Positions 58,238 through 64,000 of a DNA stretch of 64,000 nucleotides are shown here, piece by piece (positions within the stretch are counted from its first letter, which is position 1; each line of letters begins with the position of its first letter). The translations under genes and the position numbers were made by a program. The DNA is taken from assembly GCA_963764305.1 (NCBI GenBank), contig CAVXSD010000010.1, positions 558,001-622,000 of the forward strand, read 5' to 3'. The notes under the pieces are model-generated. The model was not told where the DNA came from. It searched no databases and saw nothing but the letters and a program-made list of their open reading frames with translations. This DNA comes from Bog-473 sp963764305. Its GTDB lineage: Bacteria; Actinomycetota; Acidimicrobiia; Acidimicrobiales; RAAP-2.

Positions 58238-60953
58238 ATGGCCCAGAGCGAACCGGATCTCGTCGGATTAGTTATTCGAACCGAGCGCACTTCGAACCAC
58301 TTCGAGGTTCCCTCATCGCGCGTTATCGCGACAACGGGTGATCGTGCTGACCTCCATCTCTTCGTGGCAGCGTCGGTCACCGAAGCGCTGTCAGACTTCG
58401 GCGCCGATGATGTCTCGGTGATCTTCGTCGAAGAACCATCTCAACGGGTTCCTGACCTGACCTCGACGGTAGAGGCAGTAAGTCAGGAGTTTCCGTCGTC
58501 CTCAGTCATCGTCGTCGGGGAATCCCCAAAGTTAAGTAGCTATGTCGCATCGCACGCTGCGGGGGCTGATCTCTATATAGGCACTCAGAACGTGCGGGAA
58601 GCGATCGCTCAATCCAGCAGCTACATACTCGACCTGAAGACCGGGTCTCGCATCAACCCGCTGTTTTCAGATATGACGCAAGTTGTCCGGTTGTTCGTGC
58701 AAGAGGCCTATGCGCCTAGCCCTGGCGCCCTCTTTGGGCCGGACCAAGAAGCCGCTGTTGTACGTGATGCATTCGACGATCTCCGTAACAACTACGCGAC
58801 TTGGTCGTCGGGGACATCTGTGGTGCGGTCTCTCAATGACGCGGTCACCGGCGCTTTGCGTTCCCACGGCTTTTACGGTGAAAGTACATCCGAGGCTCCA
58901 CTAATGCTCGCGCAGCGGATGAGGGACAGGTTCTATGGAGGGATCCCAGGAGACTTTGTCCCGGAGTTTGCAGTGTCTTCTGAGCCGCAGGTTGACTTTC
59001 AACTTGGTGTTCAGAGGATTGCTCCGAATCTTGAATCTTCCTCTGAGCCAGAAGACTTTGTCCCGGAGTTCGCAGTGTCTTCTGAGCCACAGGTTGATCT
59101 TCAACTTGGTGTTCAGAGTACCGCTCCGGATCTTGCATTTCCCCCTGAGCCAGGTTCCCTCTTTTGGAACACACGATTCCCCGGAAACGAGAGCGTTCTC
59201 TCTCCTCCACAAGGCGAGCCCTACACAGCGATCGCTAACTTCGAGTATCGGCTCGAAACAGCCATCGAAGAGAAACCTTCGTCAGGACTCTCAGAGTCGA
59301 TCGACGAGCCGAAGGAACTGGTGGGCAGCACGATTCAGTTCTTGTTCCGGGGAACCAATGTTCAGTTCTCAACGATCAACGGACTGCCAGACTTCGTCTC
59401 GACCATCGAAAGCGACATTCTCTCATGCGACGCAACGGGAACAACACCCTTCATGATTCGCTGCAAGTTTCCCAGTCCTGGGAGCGCCACCGTAAACATT
59501 CGTCTGGTTGTCGAAAATTCACGGCTTCTCGATCAGGAGCTGCCGTTGCGAATCTTGGGTGCCAATAACGATGAACCGCCTACTACGAACGAGCCCGCCG
59601 GCCACCAGGTTGCTTTCGTAGACGGGGACTCACCCGCGCCGCCGAGTTCAACGGATCTTACTGGCATTCGACGTCCAAGACCCGTGGCACTGCGAATTGG
59701 CATCAGAGAGGAAGGCGGACATCTGCTGGTTGAGGCGAATGCCACTGGCGACGAAGACGGCTTTGACCAGGCCTTCACGCGCGTGGTCGGGACGGAGGAC
59801 CAAATCGATGTCGTGGTCGAAGACACTCGACGTGAGTTGGTTCGAGAAGCAACGCAGTACCCGGAACCGGCAGTTGGGATGGATGGACGGTCTCAGTGGG
59901 ATTTGGGCGATCGGGGTGCTGAGATCATTACCAAATTTGCTCAAGTCGGCGGCGCGACTCCACCGCTCCCTCTTTGGGTTAGCCGCGGCGGATGACGATG
60001 CAGCGAAACTTGCTCGATCGATCGCGATGGTAGGTCGCGATCCAATCGATGAGGTGGTAATGCAGGTCAACGACGACGTGGGTATACCCTTGCCGTGGGG
60101 TTTGCTCTACGACGCTCGGGCCTTTGGTCAGGAACTCCGGGCACTCGGCAAAGAATGCCCAGAAAGATACCGCCGCGAGCCGACAAGCTCCGAGGACGTA
60201 GACGTGCGTTGTTTCTGGGGTTATCGATTCGCGATGTATCGGACGCGGTTTCCTAGAACACGCCAACGTGATCTGTTTGGTCCAAGCGAAACGTTCGTTA
60301 CGGCGGTCCTGAATCCGACCTTCGGCAGCGCTGTCTTCCAGGATCAAGTCGAGGCGCTAACTAGCCCTGGATCCAGCCCAACGACGATTGACTTGGTTTC
60401 GGAGGCTCAAATCACGAAGCCGGACCAATTTCGGGATTGGATTTCTGATGGATCCCAGTCGTACTGCGACTTGCTGTATTTCTTCTGTCACGCAAGCACG
60501 CCAACCCGGGTAGGTGCCAACGGGCGTCCAACAAAAGTCGCCGATCCATTTAGGGAAACGCTGTTGGGCCTCGGACTCGAGAACGCAACCGATATGAGTG
60601 TGACTTTGCAGGATCTTCAGGAATGGGGGGAGAAACGTCCGCGGCGCCCTCTCGTCTTCCTAAACGCGTGCGGATCGGCCCAGGCAGATCCGCTCTATGG
60701 GAATCCATTCGTTGATCAATTCATCCGTGACTGGCAGTGTCGTGCTCTCGTCGGTACCGATTGGACGATCCCAACTGCATTCGCGGCGGTGTTCAGCCGA
60801 GATGTCATATCGCGACTCAGAACTGGCCGTGCTCTTATCGATGCGCTCCGATCAGTTTCGTTGGACTCCTTCCAAGCGGGCAACCCCTATCCCTTGATCT
60901 ACGGCTTATATGGGGAACCGGAAATCACACTGACGAATCGAGGCGTGTCATGA
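58238..60953 (+). CDS. CHAT-domain (caspase-like) protease, single frameshift
   Basis: ATG 58238; about 904 residues once one T in 59936-59938 is dropped (GAEIITK then LLKSAARLHRSLFGLAAADD). Residues 1-200 look like a Rossmann/pseudo-receiver domain (DVSVIFVEEPSQRVPD, SSVIVVGESPKLSSYVASHA). Two tandem 34-residue repeats occupy 239-306 (DFVPEFAVSSEPQVDFQLGV). Then a beta-rich middle part. The C-terminal CHAT domain has the dyad: His751 in LLYFFCHASTP and Cys811 in VFLNACGSAQADP. CHAT proteases act in cell-death and defence (for example Craspase). Its TGA overlaps the phosphoesterase ATG, so both are made together. It sits 118 bp after the IS3 element. Confidence 0.75.
58952..59155 (+). repeat. 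Two 102-bp tandem coding repeats in the CHAT gene
   Basis: 58952-59053 and 59054-59155, each 34 codons, close in sequence at DNA and protein level. They lie between the N-terminal domain and the beta-rich middle part, and look like a linker that grew by duplication. Confidence 0.85.
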
Positions 60954-62245
60954 GCGAGGAAATCTTTGTAGTGAGCGATCTCCATGTTGGCGCAGGCATT
61001 GAGGATCCGCTTGACGATTTCTACGAAGAGGATCTCTTTGTTGACTTCATCCGATCGCATGCTCACGACAAGTCCAGGTTCGTGATCAACGGTGACTTCA
61101 TCGACTTCGCCCAGATCGAGCCTTTCGACGTCAGTGAAATTCCCAGCAATTTGCTGTGGGATGAAGAGACGTCACTTCACAAGCTAAATATCGCGCTTGA
61201 AGGGCACCGCAGATGTTTTGAAGCGCTAGGAGACGGTCTGGCGCAGGGAGCACAGTTGACGATCATTGCCGGTAATCACGATTTTGATCTGGCCTGGCCG
61301 CGCATTCAGCAACGACTTCGTGAAGCTATTGGAGGAGGTGAAGGAGTTATTGAGTTCGTTGTAGGTAGCACGAAAACTTTCGGTGTATCCATCGAGCATG
61401 GTTACCAGTTTACTCCTGAAAATTGCCCGAAGGATCCGACACGTTTCGTGCATAGCTGGAATGCCGACGGCACCCAACGCATGATGCTCGAGCGCGTGTG
61501 GGGCACCGACTTCCTTCTGCAGTTCTTCAACGAACTAGAAAGGCAGCACCCCTACGTGGACAATGTCAAGCCAACAATCTGGCTTGCGTGGCACGGGATG
61601 CGTCGGGGTTGGATACCGAAAAGTGCACTTGTAAAGCTGCTCGTTTTCCTGAAGCGGAACGTTCCTGTGCGAGCGATCGCGTCGACGATGGATGTCTCAG
61701 AACTGAGTCCCGACCTATTGGCTGAAGCCTTCGACGAATCTCACTGGCATGAACTCGCGATCGAAACCCTCGATGGCTCGGAGGAGGTGGTGGCCAAAGC
61801 CATTGAGGATTTACCGGAGCAGGACCGCATGGACCTTGCAAGGAGCGCGACAGTTACGGTTGGTAAGGATCTAGAGTTCGACGCGGACGATGACGACGAG
61901 CCAGCCGTCGAAGGTGCGATCATGCGGCTTGTCAGATCCGGATCCCGCGAAGAAGCCTGCGCTCTCACGCGCCTCGAGCGACCGGATGTTACCCATGTCG
62001 TCTTTGGCCATACTCACCAGATAGTCGATGGAAATCTGGCAGGTGCCAAACTGCCAGCTCTCTTCAATCCTGGCTCGTGGATTCCTCACTTAGACTTAAA
62101 CGATGCCGTTGTGCGCCAAAAAGTCAGAGCCAATGGTATGACTTTGGAACTAGTCGATGATCCATCGCTATACAAGACCGAACCTTGCTGCGTGCGCATT
62201 AGACCCGGACTCACCCGATCGCAAGTGGAGCTTGTGCACCTTTGA
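60950..62245 (+). CDS. Metallophosphoesterase (calcineurin-like), partner of the CHAT protein
   Basis: 431 residues. All dinuclear-metal motifs are present: D10-L-H12 in VVSDLHVGAG, G48-D49-x-x-D52 in VINGDFIDF, G108-N-H-D111 in IIAGNHDFD, and GHTH at 353-356 in VVFGHTHQI. The middle segment (about 150-340) is an unusual helical insert with acidic patches (EFDADDDDEPAVEG). It overlaps the CHAT gene by 4 nt (ATGA). Such enzymes hydrolyse phosphomonoesters, phosphodiesters or nucleotides; the true substrate is unknown. The insert could be the CHAT cleavage or docking region, which is inference. Confidence 0.82.
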   Translation: MSEEIFVVSDLHVGAGIEDPLDDFYEEDLFVDFIRSHAHDKSRFVINGDFIDFAQIEPFDVSEIPSNLLWDEETSLHKLNIALEGHRRCFEALGDGLAQGAQLTIIAGNHDFDLAWPRIQQRLREAIGGGEGVIEFVVGSTKTFGVSIEHGYQFTPENCPKDPTRFVHSWNADGTQRMMLERVWGTDFLLQFFNELERQHPYVDNVKPTIWLAWHGMRRGWIPKSALVKLLVFLKRNVPVRAIASTMDVSELSPDLLAEAFDESHWHELAIETLDGSEEVVAKAIEDLPEQDRMDLARSATVTVGKDLEFDADDDDEPAVEGAIMRLVRSGSREEACALTRLERPDVTHVVFGHTHQIVDGNLAGAKLPALFNPGSWIPHLDLNDAVVRQKVRANGMTLELVDDPSLYKTEPCCVRIRPGLTRSQVELVHL

Positions 62246-62744
62246 ATGTGTCAAGGCCTGGTGCATAGTGACTGCGGTCCGGCTTGGGTGGAACGTGGCG
62301 GAGGTCCCGCTACCGCATCGGCGATAACCCGGAGCGACTTGGATTTCCGGCTATCGCAGCTTCGGCGCGCCGCATCGAGAACGCGCTCCGCTGATATCGG
62401 AATGTTCCGAGTCAGAATTCAACATAACCCATGCGGCTCAGGTCGACGCGCTGCGACCCGCAATGCGAACCGACTTCAAATCTGTTGCGCTTCAATAAGC
62501 TTTCAACCTTGCTAACGAGCTTCGGGGCCCAGGTTACCGATGCGCTCGCAAGGAATCCCCCACCGATGCCGCGGATTCCACCCGTGCGTGTATTAATTGC
62601 CTCGGCGGCTGGTGATTTTGGGACGTCGATTTCCCCAGGATCCGGCTAACATTGAAAGCCCAGCTGGCGAAGAGTGCTTTCAACAACCGTTTAGTTCGCG
62701 AGCACGTAGTGTTGTCCTGCTAAGAAAGCGAGTCAATTACTAGG
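62246..62744. other. Intergenic stretch after the CHAT-phosphoesterase pair
   Basis: About 500 bp with short open frames only (none above 90 codons) and no family sequence. It might hold a third, broken gene or the promoter of the gene at 62745. Confidence 0.4.
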
Positions 62745-63539
62745 GTGATTCAGGGGTTGGCCGAGGCGGGTGCCGCAAGCGAACGTGGCGACACTGCCGC
62801 CGCAACGCAGCTCTTCAATCGCATTGTGGACCAACACGCGTCGTTAAGCGACCTTGGAAGATATCGAGATGTGGACGCGCTTACCCAGAGACTTTTTGCA
62901 GTCGAGGATCTGATCCGCAATGAAGCTAGGGAGCATCTTGTGGTGCTGGATCGAGAGGATCGTGTCGTCTTGTACCTCCGTGGAACCGAGTCACAGGTGC
63001 TGTTGCCAACTGGTCGGGACGGCAAGGTTGATCGGCATGTGCTGCAACTGCTCACGGGCGCCCACTGCCTAACACACAATCATCCCGTCGAACCGGGCCG
63101 TCCCATTGGCGGCACCATGTCGCTCTCCGACGTTGCGCTCGCACAACGCTTCGGGATCCGGCAGCTAAGGGTGGCTGCGCCAGAAGCGACCTACAGTCTG
63201 AAACCGAAAGTGGAAGCGCAGTGGGACGAGTCGTGGGTGGCCCCGACCGAGCGCGCATACGGTCATATGCGAGCTTCGCTCGACCGTGCGATGTCAACTG
63301 CCCGCGGCTCGCCGGCGAGAGATGTCTATTTCTACTTGCGGGTCTTCGACTTTCTCATGTCACAACTGGCCAAGCGCCTAAACCTTCGATACGACCGGCG
63401 TGATCAGCCTCGTGAAGACTGGTCGAGGACGATTCCAAGCCCGGCCTCCATCGTGATCGACTCAATAAAGCCGACGATTATCGATGACACGGAGCACTTC
63501 GAATGGATGTCATCCGTGCTTGGATCGGGACGTCAGTAA
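62745..63539 (+). CDS. Hypothetical protein with a JAMM-like H-x-H-P...S-x-x-D motif
   Basis: 264 residues, GTG start. LTGAHCLTHNHPVEPGRPIG leads to GTMSLSDVALAQRFGIRQLR: His111-x-His113-Pro with Ser126/Ser128-Asp129 downstream, reminiscent of the JAB/MPN+ zinc site, though the spacing of 12 residues from the second His to Ser is longer than the usual 7. The next strand (LRVAAPEATYSLKPKVEAQW) fits the same fold as seen in phage-head or toxin-associated domains. The C-terminal part is helical (VYFYLRVFDFLMSQLAKRLN). Function unknown; peptidase or deubiquitinase-like activity is a hypothesis only. Confidence 0.55.
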   Translation: MIQGLAEAGAASERGDTAAATQLFNRIVDQHASLSDLGRYRDVDALTQRLFAVEDLIRNEAREHLVVLDREDRVVLYLRGTESQVLLPTGRDGKVDRHVLQLLTGAHCLTHNHPVEPGRPIGGTMSLSDVALAQRFGIRQLRVAAPEATYSLKPKVEAQWDESWVAPTERAYGHMRASLDRAMSTARGSPARDVYFYLRVFDFLMSQLAKRLNLRYDRRDQPREDWSRTIPSPASIVIDSIKPTIIDDTEHFEWMSSVLGSGRQ

Positions 63540-64000
63540 CGATAGCTCTGATCATCTTGGCCATGCACGTCGACGGAAAGCTGTAGCCATTTCAGTGATG
63601 GCGATAAGTTCGTGTCGTTCACGGGTGCTGGGCCGATGACGAAGTCGCCAACGCCGCTTCGTGGCTACCGGCCCGGGCCTCCATGACGGCGGAGTTCGTG
63701 GTCAAAGCAAACACGAGGGGGAATCCCGAACATCGAGCTATGGAAGTGCTGCTCAACGCTTGGTCGGTGTACGAAGCGAGCGACTCGGACCTCCGACACC
63801 ACTCCACCGAAAACTATTGAATCAAGTCGCCGTGGTGGTCGGGTGCGGAAGCCGTTGGAAGCCGTGAGCACGCACACGAAACGCACCGCATGAGTTGAGC
63901 TTCTGATCACCTTCTGACCATCAGTCTGGCAATCCTTTTGGCAATCTTTCCAGTAGGACTGGGCAGACAGGGCTTCACCTGGAGGACATTGAACCTACTC
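63540..64000. other. Right-edge stretch, no gene supported
   Basis: Short frames only. On the minus strand near 63910-63980 a run VKPCLPSPTGKIAKRIARLM resembles the end of a gene entering from outside the window, but there is too little to call it. Confidence 0.35.

Overview
The window reads as high-GC actinobacterial DNA. The supporting signs are a PurS/PurQ/PurL-type FGAM synthase, an HspR repressor with a HAIR-like operator, a GlnR-type box in front of amt, deazaflavin/F420-type small oxidoreductases, frequent GTG/TTG starts and GTGA/ATGA gene overlaps. A deep-branching actinobacterium such as Acidimicrobiia is my inference; no marker gene here proves it.

Layout. 1-8.0 kb is a catabolic block: a frameshifted DUF7064/7065-like gene ahead of a phosphotransferase cut by the window edge, an SDR divergent from a zinc alcohol dehydrogenase, then a tightly overlapping trio (luciferase-like monooxygenase, epoxide hydrolase, serine hydrolase), a Ddn-like protein and a cyclase-family hydrolase. 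8.0-11.1 kb is a lower-GC islet with a truncated methyltransferase, an HExxE protein and a nucleoside-phosphorylase-like protein. 11.2-25.0 kb is a purine cluster on the minus strand in the order purA-purD-purB-purC-purS-purQ and, after three other genes, purL-purF-purM-pyrE. 26.0-32.9 kb is the heat-shock operon dnaK-grpE-dnaJ-hspR-clpB. 32.9-46.0 kb holds a phosphoglycerate mutase, an amt-glnB nitrogen unit, a second PII protein, a cyclic-nucleotide-binding protein, an aquaporin, a membrane Fe-S oxidoreductase and a polysaccharide deacetylase with 42-residue repeats.

From the tRNA-Gly(CCC) at 46.17 kb to the right edge the character changes to accessory DNA. GC drops and many genes are broken. 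It holds a TraG/VirD4-like coupling ATPase with neighbours, remnants of ISL3 and IS256 transposases, an apparently intact IS3-family element (inverted repeats, 4-bp target duplication, GGGAAAC slippery site), a CHAT-protease/metallophosphoesterase gene pair with a 4-nt overlap, and a protein with a JAMM-like HxHP...SxxD motif. I take this as an integrated element whose left end is the tRNA; no integrase is visible in the window.

Two things stand out. The CHAT + metallophosphoesterase pair is the best candidate for an undescribed (possibly anti-phage or cell-death) module. Separately, at least a dozen genes, including the core gene grpE, are interrupted by single-base indels, several of them in homopolymers, while the reading frame on both sides looks genuine. 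Sequencing or assembly indels are a likely contributor, and they should be excluded before any of these genes is called a pseudogene.
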